A program made the translations under genes and the position numbers. The notes beneath the pieces are model-generated. The model saw only the letters and a program-made list of their open reading frames with translations, was not told the DNA's origin and did no database searches. From positions 11,953,553-12,017,552 of the forward strand of contig JASFXZ010000009.1 of the NCBI GenBank assembly GCA_032209605.1: DNA of 64,000 bases, written 5' to 3'. Positions 24,003 to 36,495 of this stretch are shown in pieces; the stretch's first letter is position 1, and every line of letters starts with the position of its first letter. This DNA is from Mactromeris polynyma. Its lineage: Eukaryota > Mollusca > Bivalvia > Venerida > Mactridae.

Positions 24003-24070
24003 CAGGCTGCCAATACCAGAAGAGACAAAGTTCAAGCCAGTAGCTTCTTCCAAGTCTGCTCTGTGATCCC
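24003..24070 (-). CDS. PTPRN-like: IA-2/PTPRN-like protein, ectodomain exon 3 of those seen
   Basis: The exon lies between TTTCTTTCAG and CTG|GTGAGT. Two bases complete an Arg codon begun in the previous exon, and 22 codons follow, ending in phase 0. The product reads DHRADLEEATGLNFVSSGIG then SL. In IA-2 family proteins the end of the mature ectodomain has a helix of the type (K/R)xxLExxTGL followed by a short strand ending in GxG before the stalk. The spacing here agrees, and the exons on both sides continue the same domain. An alternative frame is open for longer but lacks this similarity. Confidence 0.85.
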
Positions 24071-26310
24071 CTGAAAGAAATCATGCAGAATAAGTTTATA
24101 GATTCTAATGGTGACTTAGGATCTACCAGAGCTAATAACACAGAACATGACCATTGTTGATGTCTGATAGAAGACAACATGTGATCCTAATGATGGCACA
24201 ATGGCAGAACTATTCAAATTAAAATATGAATTTTATCATTGTATATATGTATGACTTGTAATTAACTTGCTAAAGCCCAAAACAGGTTAATCAAAACCAC
24301 AATTAGTTTTCCAACAGTGTTTGTCCACTCTGTTTTCTATTCCGTGCCTGCTATAGCTGAGTCAAAAGGATTTTCAACTTTGTTCAATGTTGTTTTTCCA
24401 CTTTCATTTCTCTGAAGGAATACATACACTGGTAGTAAGGATATATTTCTTTCATATGGTTAATATTCTAAGACTGTAGAGGTTCTATAACAAGACAGAA
24501 ATACAAATGGTAACAAGTCAAATGTACAGACAGATGCTGTTTAGCTAAAAAAATATTAAATTGAAATGATTGTCATGGTAAGATTGTAACAAAGCAGTCA
24601 CTGCAGTGTTGAGTCAACAATTGCTTCAAATAATTGCAACATGATGTAACTGTTTCCTAAGAATGATCCATGAACCAGATAGTTAGGACATCACTGTCAG
24701 TGAACATGCTGCATGCAAACACAACAATTAATGTCAGCTTACATTTCAACATGGTCTCAACAGATCTAGCAGAGAGACATCATTGGGAGCATTGGGAGCC
24801 TACTTTACAAGATGACATGGATGGAGTGCAAATCATAATGCTCTACAGTCAAGTCGAAAATCTAAATAATTTTGCCCAGTTTCTCTCTACGATATAAAAT
24901 GTTCTGTATGGAAAATGTACTTTAAATTACATATGCAGCAGCAATGAATCTGAAAGCTCTTATTATTGGTTACAATTATGCTCAGCATTTCAAAATGGTA
25001 CATGGTATGTCACAATATAGTGACAAGATACAGGGATTATCACACTAACAGTTCCAAGACAGCCTGCACTCCTTTCTTCAACCATAAATTGAGCGCTGCT
25101 ATGGGATTAACAACCTCTTCTTTAGGTAACAACATTTTAAGAAAACACAACAATATTTACTCCATATGGTCACTTCGTTTTCATATTGCCAAATGCATCA
25201 AATCTTGCTTACTGTCAGTACATGCACGTGACGTCACTTAAAGGAATTCATACAGTGGCACTCACTTGTATCTTCTGTCTCATTTGCTTTTGTATTTGTT
25301 TACATAGATGTATATTTGATCATGTCTTCTTGCGACTTTGGAGTGGCTGGTATTACCTGCTTGAATTCGTCACTCATTTGATAAAATATGAAGTGTAGGC
25401 TCTTTCTATCTGTACAATTCAGCTGTCTGTTTGCAGAATAACTGCATCACACACATGAGCCAGCAAGCAGACAATCCTACCATGTAAATCAGTACACTAG
25501 CATACCATAGATAATTAGTTTATTCATGCCCACTTCTATCATGACATTTTTATTGGTAACCCAAAACCACTAGAGGAACCAGCAGTCGTTTATTCACCGA
25601 GCGATGTCACCAAATGAAGCACAGCCAGCGTTCCTCATTACTGAAGGCATTCCCTGTGTTCTGATCACAGCCAATGACTAATTGTCTTTAATGTAGCAAA
25701 ACGAATGGACAAAATGTAAGTGAAAGAGACGAGCAAGAAAATTGTCCTCATTTGGCACAAAATTACCCAACTTGTGCCGTAGCACTCTCTAAATTAACAA
25801 AATTATGACTGTTAAATATCAGTCATATTAATGGAAAAAGGAATATGAATCACAGAGAGTGTGAGGGTCATTAAATCAAGATAGTCCCCATCTTTTTTTA
25901 ACTAATTATGTTAATTTGAAGTGTTTTTTGTAGTTTATTCTTCACAAACAACATTCTTGCACCAACATAACATGTATTTGTACCATCAAACAACAGGAGC
26001 GGTATTAAAGTGCTTCAACAAAGTGCAGCATTTGTTGTGGTAGCACTAAGTTACACTCTAGTCTTGAACAAACAAATCTAATATGTCTTTTGACAATGGA
26101 GCAATGACAATTTGGTCCTAGTCCCACCTGGTTGCCTCTGAGCGTGTTTAGCACTTGCCAATCTGAATGAGGTTGGTTAAATTTGGTACCCAGGAGGTAA
26201 GTTCACTATCGATGTTGAATGTAATTATTTTAACTAAATGTCTCATACACACATTTTACTGTCCATGTATATTTCTCTAGATCTTGAATATACACGACCC
26301 CTAAGTCGGG

Positions 26311-26489
26311 TATAAATCCATTTCGATAAGGCTTTCATTATCGATTTATCCATTATATTGGGTATAGGGTGGGAAGGTTGTTTTAATCATATTTTCAATG
26401 ATGAAGGGTTGAATAGGTTATATACAACACCCCTATAATCTATATTTAGGTAAACTTGATAATGAGAGAAATAGCGAATTTGAGTTATA
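26311..26489 (+). mobile_element. Short TIR element (MITE), copy 1
   Basis: This copy shares long identical stretches with 51945-52122: CGATAAGGCTTTCATTATCG, TTATCCATTATATTGGGTAT, AGGGTGGGAAGGTTGTTT, ACAACACCCCTATAATC. The ends are inverted, TATAAATCCATTTCG against the complement of CGAATTTGAGTTATAA. At about 180 bp without coding capacity it fits a MITE. The superfamily is unknown. Confidence 0.7.
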
Positions 26490-29400
26490 ATTCATTAATT
26501 AATAATATTGCAAACACTGACACTTTAATTGGCAAAACATTGTTATAACAACACATGGAAATATCAGGGTACCATCATTACTTTTGTCCTTGACCAAACA
26601 TGTTCTAGCAATAGGGGTCAATTTACAAACATGATATACCATGTTCATATCATGACTAATAAAACGTGTTTCTTGGACATGATTTAATCATGTAAGACGA
26701 TGTTTAAAGCATGGTTTCAGGCATGGTTGGACCTCATTCATTTCCACAAGGAAGGACCTTAAAGAAACGTATGTAACTTGTCTAAAGGGTAATGTTTTGG
26801 AGACACACATTTTGTTCACTTACATAAAGGTGGAGAACACTGTCAGTATAAGATAATCTATGTGATTGAGCAGACTACATACTGCAAACATTACTTGGAC
26901 ATTATAGGTCATTACACTAACATTGACTGAGTAAAAGTCTTCACTTATTGTCACAAATAATCTTCATTGAAGCATCAGCTGGTGGAAATTATTCCCACAG
27001 CTTGACTGGGGTCTGACAGGGAGCTTTGGAGACAACAGAAATATTATCCTAGTCAAATTCACCAACTTGCCAAGCTTCTTTCCTAGGAGAGTTACATTTC
27101 TGATATTTCACACAGGCTCCTAGTCCCTAGTCACTTGCTAACAAATTGATTTCTCACAGTAAAATTAGTAAATTTGCTTTAGAGTGAACTTGATAAGCCT
27201 GTGAGATTCCATCATAGTTTTGACTGGTTGCCTGATTTCACGCAACAACAGGAAGAGCTCTTCCTCATAAACGATAGAACCAGTCCAAGAATTTTATAGA
27301 TTGCATAGCTTACCATCAGGTGGTTGTGTAAATTAATCAATTTCCTAATACAAGTATTGAGAAATTGACAAAATAATTATAGACCTAAGTTAAATAAAAC
27401 ATGTACAATATTAAGAAGCCTGAAGCAACAACTAGGGGCCTAATGGGGGCTTACATTGCTCATACACCATATATCATTTGAAATGATTTCACAGCATTTA
27501 TAATAGGAATACCAAGCATATAAACCCGATGCAAAGTACATGAAATCTGCCTTAATCTCTAGTGCAGAGTAGGGAGGGGTTATTAGAAGGCTTAAAGATT
27601 GGTTGGCTAAGAACTTCATCAAGCAACTAGACTTTATATTGGCAAGTAAATGTGTCATTCAGTAGCATTTAGATATAAATGTTGAACAATTGAGTAATAT
27701 CTATGTAAACAGCAAATATATTGTTTACTATCTAACTCAACTCCTTCTTTTGATGCTGAATGAAGTAATCTATGCATACAATAAAACTGCTTGTTTTGTT
27801 ATATTTGATACCAAACTCACCACACATTCTTACATCTCTGTCTTATGTAACTTCCAGTTTTTTGGCATAAATGTATTTCAGAAAAAGTACAATGCAACTG
27901 TATAGTACAAATACTGCAAAGCTGATAAACTGCAGGATTATAGAAGTTTGGAAAGAATTTTCTTTCTTGTATCCATGGAAACTTAGCATTTATCGTGAAA
28001 TGCTTAGTTAGGATTACTTTAAGTTAAGGCATAAAAGAAATTCAGACAGAAGGAAAAACTGTACAAAAGAACACAAAGGTCAAGTGAACTGCTAACTTCA
28101 AGTATTAATACAAATTGCTGAATGGGTTTCCCTCGAGTACCATCGGTGACAGCATTACAGTCAAAAGTCTGTTATAGTTGCTATATGATTAATAGAGGTT
28201 TTAATAGAAGACTATTTATAACCATCCAGTGACTGATACAGCTTAGCTAAATCGGCCCTGGTGGGAGAAGAATTTATTTCCCCAGCATCACACAGCAAAC
28301 AATAATTTGATTTATATGATAATATGTACACCTAGCTATATAATAATCAGTATAGATCTCTTCTCTACCTGCAGGTATGTTCAGTCTATGAATCATTGCA
28401 TCTCCATACATTATTCATTGTGTCAATACGGTTGCAGTCTTAAATGTCACTTTTGTTATTTTTTACCATAATTCAGCCGCATTTTCGAACATGGAGGAGA
28501 TCAGCTAAATAAAGCAGAGTTCCTGTGCTTTGGAATGTGAGCACTATATTATAACCCATACTTCCACTAAGTAACCAACAACTTCCTTAATGAAAACATT
28601 TAAGTAAAAGGACAAAATGATTTTGGAGGTTTTATCTTCTAGCTAATCTTCAGACCCCGTATTTAGTGTGATTTTCAAAGTCAAGATCAGTCATTGGGCG
28701 CTTTATAAAAGGAGCTGTCATGGTTTCTGATATGATAGATACAAGGTAATTCTTCACTTTCAAGTTTTATGCCTTTTTTCTATAACATACGGTAACCCGA
28801 GATGACCTAACCCATGTTGCTAGGTAACCAGCCAGTACAATCCTGTTGTTCCACAAGCAACTAGCAACTTTAGCCAAATGGTCATAGAGAACATACAGCA
28901 TAAACCGAGGGTTCAAACCTACATTAATCAGACTGGCAGTCTGTGTTCTACCCAATGCACCAACAATGAAAGCTCCAGACACATGAAGATAAAATAAACA
29001 ACAGACACAGTAAGGCACAACATGTCCAAACACAGACCTCTATGAATAAAAAGAAATATATTAGTATAAGTAGCTAAATGAGCTACAGAATAATCACCTA
29101 ATGGACAAATTACTACTTTCCAAATCCTGATCAAACGCTTTAACTTACAGTCTGGTCAATAGAGACAAAGCTTAGCCATTATAAATGGACACTGAAGATT
29201 GACGACCTTTAGAATGCTAGGCAGAACAATCACCTTTTTTCCAGTCATTTACATTACAAATTGACTAAAGCTACAATAGTTTCAGAAATCCATTAAAACA
29301 ATCAATAACATTATGCCGATGATTTGACAAGAGAATTTATCATTAATTAAAGTCCATTTTGTCATTTATGCATCAGTAACAAAGAGAGATAACACAAAAT

Positions 29401-30725
29401 AGAAAATCTTCTTTCTAACAGTTAGAGCTAAGAGGATGAACCCTCACTGGTTTCCGTGGTGAATTCCTGTCGATGTCACTAACAAATCAGATTTAACAAC
29501 GGATGAAGTCCCCACTCAGTCTGCTAAAACTTGTCCGGAAGTCACATACAGAATGCATTTATTATTTCTACTCAGTGATGGAGGTAAAATACTATATAGC
29601 AACATTGTAGCTACAAGATATCCAAGAATCAAGGCCTTCAATATACTAATCTCTTTGTTAACATTAATGTTTCACTAATATACCAGTCATACACCACAAT
29701 TAATTTCCTACATTCAGGGGTGTCAATAAGCATCATCATCTGCCTACTTTTCTTGCATGAGTGATCATAATTAAGGAGAGTACCCCCCCCCCCCCCCCTC
29801 AGATCCACGTCTACTTACGATGTTTCCCTGCTTATTCAAAAATTAGTGACACTCCTGTATGAAAAACCTAGAATCTACACAAGAAATTTAATTGCAAAAA
29901 TGATGGATAGTATTCTTAAATAACCATTAAACTCAACAAAATGTATGATAACAATAACTCACTTACGCAGTCATAATTGAAATCTTTCCGAATCTTTTTC
30001 TTTATATGGAATGTAATTATTCTAATACAAAATCAAAGGCAAAATTCAACAGACTTTTTTCTCCGTTTCCATGGCATTATTAATCTTCTCCTTTTAGATA
30101 ACCCTTTCTTACCAGCCTCAAGCCTTACAATAGCTTTTATGTGAATTAAACATCATTAAAATCAAAGAAAGCCATTTACTGTGAGACAACTGTCATCAAA
30201 AAAGTATATTCAGTCATTTTTCTCTGCAGGGAAATAGCCATTCCATTAATGTCAAAGACTTTTAATGTACTGTGGTATTAGGGTTTGTATTAACCGTAAT
30301 CCATGGTTTGTTTGAGGTATTTTCAAGAGTAATACTAGTAATCCTGTAAAGCATGAGTCACAAATCAGAGAGCGTACATACCGAGTCCCTTATGGCTTGT
30401 ATTATCAGATTTATCTACTAGTATATGGAAACATATGTAAGATTTAAACATGATCATAAACTCCCATGTTTCAGCATTAAGTCTAAACAAATGCATATGT
30501 TAACTGAATCAAGTGTTATCATTTGTTTTGTTTATATTGGGGTTTCAACATTTTTTCAGTTTTGCATGGCAGCCAGTTGATCTAAATTAGTTTTCGAAGA
30601 ATTAATTATCAACCAGTACTAACCAGTACTTATTGGCCCTTTTACAAGCAGCTGATCCCCTACAAGAATTGGAGCTGGAGGACATAAAACCATAGCCAAA
30701 ATTAATGTCACAGGAAGACATAATC

Positions 30726-30803
30726 TGCCTTGTCTGGGTTTTGAAATCAGACCTTCCAGGTGCCACCCAGTGCTCTACCAACTGTGCAAGCTCTAGATGA
30801 GTT
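30726..30803 (-). repeat. tRNA-like SINE head
   Basis: On the minus strand a Pol III A-box-like stretch (AGTTGGTAGAGCACTGGGTG) is followed 30 bases later by a B-box-like GATTTCAAAACCC. This resembles the 5' part of a tRNA-derived SINE. It does not fold as a complete tRNA and has no normal acceptor end, so I do not call a tRNA gene. Confidence 0.45.
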
Positions 30804-30946
30804 AAGGCATACCCACATTAACAAAGATTCTTGTGTCATGTTGGGAGTTTTATAAAGTTCCAACAGTATTTCATTCATGTATTGCTGACTGTTAAGATTT
30901 CATAGAGAACATAAACCGCAGCTACATGTTTACCCTCCTAAGCACT

Positions 30947-33900
30947 TAATGGTTTGTAGGCTGTTGTTCCCATACATGATTACCCTTGTACCTCCAGAAT
31001 GCCTAATGTTTTGTAGGCTGTTGTTCCCATACATGATTACCCTTGTACCTCCAAAGTCCCTAATGTTTTGTAGGCTGTTGTTCCCATACATGATTACCCT
31101 TGTACCTCCAAAGTCCTTAATGTTTTGTAGACTGTTGTTCCCATACATGATTACCCTTGTACCTCCAAAGTCCCTAATGTTTTGTAGGCTGTTGTTCCCA
31201 TACATGATTACTCTTGTACCTCCAAAGTCCCTAATGTTTGGTAGACTGTTGTTCCCATACATGATTACCCTTGTACCTCCAGAATGCCTAATGTTTTGTA
31301 GGCTGTTGTTCCCATACATGATTACTCTTGTACCTCCAGAGTCCCTAATGTTTTGTAGACTGTTGTTCCCATACATGATTACCCTTGTACCTCCAGAATG
31401 CCTAATGTTTGGTAGGCTGTTGTTCCCATACATGATTACCCTTGTACCTCCAGAATGCCTAATGTTTTGTAGGCCGTTGTTCCCATACATGATTACCCTT
31501 GTACCTCCAAAGTCCCTAATGTTTTGTAGGCTGTTGTTCCCATACATGATTACCCTTGTACCTCCAAAGTCCCTAATGTTTTGTAGGCTGTTGTTCCCAT
31601 ACATGATTACCCTTGTACCTCCAAAGTCCCTAATGTTTTGTAGGCTGTTGTTCCCATACATGATTACCCTTGTACCTCCAAAGTCCCTAATGTTTTGTAG
31701 GCTGTTGTTCCCATACATGATTACCCTTGTACCTCCAAAGTCCCTAATGTTTTGAAGGCTGTTGTTCCCATACATGATTACCCTTATACCTCCAGAATGC
31801 CTAATGTTTTGTAGGCTGTTGTTCCCATACATGATTACCCTTATACCTCCAGAATGCCTAATGTTTTGTAGGCTGTTGTTCCCATACATGATTACCCTTG
31901 TACCTCCAGAATGCCTAATGTTTGGTAGGCTGTTGTTCCCATACATGATTACCCTTGTACCTCCAGAATGCCTAATGTTTTGTAGGCTGTTGTTCCCATA
32001 CATGATTACCCTTGTACCTCCTGAATGCCTAATGTTTGGAAGGCTGATGTTCCCATTCATGATTACCCTTGTACCTCCTGAATGCCTAATGTTTGGAAGG
32101 CTGATGTTCCCATACATGATTACCCTTGTACCTCCTGAATGCCTAATGTTTGGAAGGCTGATGTTCCCATACATGATTACCCTAGTACTTCCAGAATGCC
32201 TAATGTTTGGAAGGCTGTTGTTCCCATACATGATTACCCTTGTACCTCCAGAATGCCTAATGTTTTGTAGACTGTTGTTCCCATACATGATTACCCTTGT
32301 ACCTCCAGAATGCCTAATGTTTTGTAGACTGTTGTTCCCATACATGATTACCCTTGTGCCTCCAAAGTCCCTAATGTTTTGTAGGCTGTTGTTCCCATAC
32401 ATGATTACCCTTGTGCCTCCAAAGTCCCTAATGTTTTGTAGGCTGTTGTTCCCATACATGATTACCCTTGTACCTCCAGAATGCCTAATGTTTTGTAGGC
32501 TGTTGTTCCCATACATGATTACCCTTGTGCCTCCAAAGTCCCTAATGTTTTGTAGGCTGTTGTTCCCATACATGATTACCCTTGTACCTCCAAAGTCCCT
32601 AATGTTTTGTAGGCTGTTGTTCCCATACATGATTACCCTTGTACCTCCAAAGTCCCTAATATTTTGTAGACTGTTGTTCCCATACATGATTACCCTTGTA
32701 CCTCCAAAGTCCCTAATGTTTTGTAGGCTGTTGTTCCCATACATGATTACCCTTGTACCTCCAAAGTCCCTAATGTTTTGTAGGCTGTTGTTCCCATACA
32801 TGATTATCCTTGTACCTCCAGAATGCCTAATGTTTTGTAGGCTGTTGTTCCCATACATGATTACCCTTGTACCTCCAGAATGCCTAATGTTTTGTAGGCT
32901 GTTGTTCCCATACATGATTACCGTTGTACCTCCAGAATGCCTAATGTTTTGTAGGCTGTTGTTCCCATACATGATTACCCTTGTACCTCCAGAATGCCTA
33001 ATGTTTGGTAGGCTGTTGTTCCCATACATGATTACCCTTGTACCTCCAGAGTCCTTAATGTTTTGTAGGCTGTTGTTCCCATACATGATTACCCTTGTAC
33101 CTCCAAAGTCCCTAATGTTTTGTAGGCTATTGTTCCCATACATGATTACCGTTGTATCTCCAGAATCCCTCATGTTTTGTAGGATGTTGTTCCCATACAT
33201 GATTACCCTTGTACCTCCAAAGTCCCTAATGTTTTGTATGCTGTTGTTTCCATACATGATTACCCTTGTACCTCCAGAATGCCTAATGTTTGGTAGGCTG
33301 TTGTTCCCATACATGATTACCCTTGTACCTCCAGAATGCCTAATGTTTTGTAGGCTGTTGTTCCCATACATGATTACCCTTGTACCTCCAGAATGCCTAA
33401 TGTTTTGTAGGCTGTTGTTCCCATACATGATTACCCTTGTACCTCCAGAGTCCCTAATGTTTTGTAGGCTGTTGTTCCCATACATGATTACCCTTGTACC
33501 TCCAAAGTCCCTAATGTTTTGTAGACTGTTGTTCCCATACATGATTACCCTTGTACCTCCAAAGTCCCTAATGTTTTGTAGACTGTTGTTCCCATACATG
33601 ATTACCCTTGTACCTCCAAAGTCCCTAATGTTTTGTAGACTGTTGTTCCCATACATGATTACTCTTGTACCTCCAGAGTGCCTAATGTTTGGAAGGCTGT
33701 TGTTCCCATACATGATTACCCTTATACCTCCAGAATGCCTAATGTTTTGTAGGCTGTTGTTCCCATACATGATTACTCTTGTACCTCCAGAGTGCCTAAT
33801 GTTTTGTAGGCTGTTGTTCCCATACATGATTACCCTTATACCTCCAGAATGCCTAATGTTTTGTAGGCTGTTGTTCCCATACATGATTACCCTTGTACCT

Positions 33901-34882
33901 CCAAAGTCCCTAATGTTTTGTAGACTGTTGTTCCCATACATGATTACTCTTGTACCTCCAGAGTGCCTAATGTTTTGTAGGCTGTTGTTCCCATACATGA
34001 TTACCCTTATACCTCCAGAATGCCTAATGTTTTGTAGGCTGTTGTTCCCATACATGATTACCCTTGTACCTCCAGAATGCCTAATGTTTGGTAGGCTGTT
34101 GTTCCCATACATGATTACTCTTGTACCTCCAGAATGCCTAATGTTTTGTAGACTGTTGTTCCCATACATGATTACTCTTGTACCTCCAGAGTGCCTAATG
34201 TTTTGTAGACTGTTGTTCCCATACATGATTACTCTTGTACCTCCAGAGTGCCTAATGTTTTGTAGGCTGTTGTTCCCATACATGATTACCCTTATACCTC
34301 CAGAATGCCTAATGTTTTGTAGGCTGTTGTTCCCATACATGATTACCCTTGTACCTCCAAAGTCCCTAATGTTTTGTAGACTGTTGTTCCCATACATGAT
34401 TACCCTTGTACCTCCAAAGTCCCTAATGTTTTGTAGACTGTTGTTCCCATACATGATTACTCTTGTACCTCCAGAGTGCCTAATGTTTTGTAGGCTGTTG
34501 TTCCCATACATGATTACCCTTATACCTCCAGAATGCCTAATGTTTTGTAGGCTGTTGTTCCCATACATGATTACCCTTGTACCTCCAAAGTCCCTAATGT
34601 TTTGTAGACTGTTGTTCCCATACATGATTACCCTTGTACCTCCAGAATGCCTAATGTTTGGTAGGCTGTTGTTCCCATACATGATTACTCTTGTACCTCC
34701 AGAATGCCTAATGTTTTGTAGACTGTTGTTCCCATACATGATTACTCTTGTACCTCCAGAATGCCTAATGTTTTGTAGGCTGTTGTTCCCATACATGATT
34801 ACTCTTGTACCTCCAGAGTGCCTAATGTTTGGAAGGCTGTTGTTCCCATACATGATTACCCTTGTACCTCCAGAGTCCTTAA
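30947..34882. repeat. 57-bp minisatellite, left block of 69 copies
   Basis: Counting the TAATG motif, 69 periods of exactly 57 bp run from 30947 to the insertion at 34883, with no net insertion or deletion. The unit contains TGTTTTGTAGGCTGTTGTTC, CCATACATGATTACCCTTGT and ACCTCC. It has two main types, ending AAAGTCC or AGAATGC, with intermediate AGAGTCC and AGAGTGC forms. The left edge reads ACATGTTTACCCTCCTAAGC, matching the body of the SINE copies at 2641, 38385 and 44795, so the array grew inside such a SINE. With a period of 19 codons, long frames stay open on both strands: about 1349 codons on the minus strand, with product repeat GGTRVIMYGNNSLQNIRDF or ..RHS. No start context, splice site or domain supports a gene. 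Confidence 0.97.
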
Positions 34883-35693
34883 CACCCCAGTTACACAGAG
34901 CCATCGGTGATATTGATCGGTAGTTTTTTAGCCAAATTATGGAGTGAACCAATGACAACGTATTTAACACCGATATCACCTATTGGTCACCTGTTTTCCA
35001 CCTATCAACTGCTATTGGGGAAAGATAAGTTTTATCGGTGAAAAATTACCGATTGGGATTTTTAAACATGTTTAAAATTCACGATCGGTGAAAATATTTT
35101 ACAAATAACCGATTGACAACCTGTCTACAACCGATATCACCGATGAGCCACCGATAAGCAACCGATCAACTAATACTTACCACCGATAGAAAAAAGATGA
35201 GAATTAAAATGTGGGATTTCGTCGGTTTTGATCGGTGGTTAATAGGGATTCAATCTGTGATCAATTGATTGCCGCCATCGTGTCATCGGTGAGTTTAAAT
35301 TTGTAAGTGGCCCATCGGTATTCATAAGTACTCATCGGCTGTTGATCGGTTGCCGGACGCTTTTGATCGGTGACCAGTCTGATTTCGTGAGTTATCAATC
35401 GGTGGCTAGTCGGAGACAGGGCGGCGTTCGATTGGTGATGTCGGGTGTTGCTCGGAATTATATAGGTCGTCGCCAGTAGTTTTGCTCCAGTTTCTGCAGT
35501 AGTTTAATCCACGTCACATTAGACTGAGATTCTCTGACAATTCTGTGAGACGTTTTGTTGTTTTATTATCCATCACCGATGGCCGTTTACACAGAAAACC
35601 AGAACTAAAATCATGCATGACAACCGATCAAAACAGCGAGTAATTTAAAATAAAATGACCGATTGGGGACCGACCGTCTGTGTAACTGGGGTG
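34883..35693. mobile_element. Harbinger-like TIR element inserted in the minisatellite
   Basis: The 811-bp element has inverted ends (CACCCCAGTTACACAGA and its complement TCTGTGTAACTGGGGTG). TAA is present on both sides (34880-34882 and 35694-35696). Removing the element and one TAA restores a normal 57-bp unit, so the TAA is a genuine target duplication. A 3-bp TAA/TTA duplication is the hallmark of PIF/Harbinger transposons (established knowledge). No transposase frame is seen. Roughly twenty copies of ATCGGT or ACCGAT are spread through the element, often in short palindromes. Confidence 0.88.
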
Positions 35694-36345
35694 TAATGTT
35701 TTGTAGACTGTTGTTCCCATACATGATTACCCTTATACCTCCAGAATGCCTAATGTTTTGTAGGCTGTTGTTCCCATACATGATTACCCTTGTACCTCCA
35801 AAGTCCCTAATGTTTTGTAGGCTGTTGTTCCCATACATGATTACCCTTGTACCTCCAAAGTCCCTAATATTTTGTAGACTGTTGTTCCCATACATGATTA
35901 CCCTTGTACCTCCAAAGTCCCTAATGGTTTGTAGGCTGTTGTTCCCATACATGATTACCCTTGTACCTCCAGAATGCCTAATGTTTGGTAGACTGTTGTT
36001 CCCATACATGATTACCCTTATACCTCCAGAATGCCTAATGTTTTGTAGGCTGTTGTTCCCATACATGATTACCCTTATACCTCCAGAATCCCTAATGTTT
36101 TGTAGACTGTTGTTCCCATACATGATTACCCTTATACCTCCAGAATGCCTAATGTTTTGTAGACTGTTGTTCCCATACATGATTACCCTTGTACCTCCAG
36201 AATGCCTAATGTTTTGTAGACTGTTGTTCCCATACATGATTACCCTTGTACCTCCAAAGTCCCTAATGTTTTGTAGGCTGTTGTTCCCATACATGATTAC
36301 CCTTGTACCTCCAAAGTCCCTAATGTTTTGTAGGCTGTTGTTTCC
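35694..36345. repeat. 57-bp minisatellite, right block of 11 copies
   Basis: This is the continuation of the same array after the Harbinger-like insertion. Eleven exact 57-bp periods run from the TAATG at 35694 to the one at 36321. The last unit then leaves the consensus at TTGTTTCCCTGGGGTCTGTG and passes into SINE body sequence. Both monomer types occur here. Confidence 0.96.
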
Positions 36346-36495
36346 CTGGGGTCTGTGTGGAAAGCCATTGTCTTGTGTATCGGGTGTTACATGTAACATC
36401 TTAATCTCTCTCTACAACTTAATCTCTCTTTCAAACCAACAATCTCCGTGATGTCAGTCAAGTGCTCTACTGACTGAGCCATCTAGACAGAGTTA
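36346..36495 (-). repeat. tRNA-like head and body of the SINE carrying the array
   Basis: Read on the minus strand, a tRNA-like A-box region (GATGGCTCAGTCAGTAGAGC) is followed by a weak B box (GTTGGTTTGAAAGAG). Then comes the family body: TTACATGTAACACCCGATAC, ACAAGACAATGGCTTTCCAC, ACAGACCCCAGGGAAACAA, which leads straight into the first 57-bp unit. The far end of the same SINE is at 30925-30946. This places the minisatellite inside one SINE copy. Confidence 0.65.

Noticed and set aside
30930..34979. A 1349-codon minus-strand gene with a 19-residue repeat
   Set aside because: It is the translation of the 57-bp minisatellite, which also leaves long frames open on the plus strand. The putative start lies inside the Harbinger-like insertion. 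Main unit variants alter amino acids.
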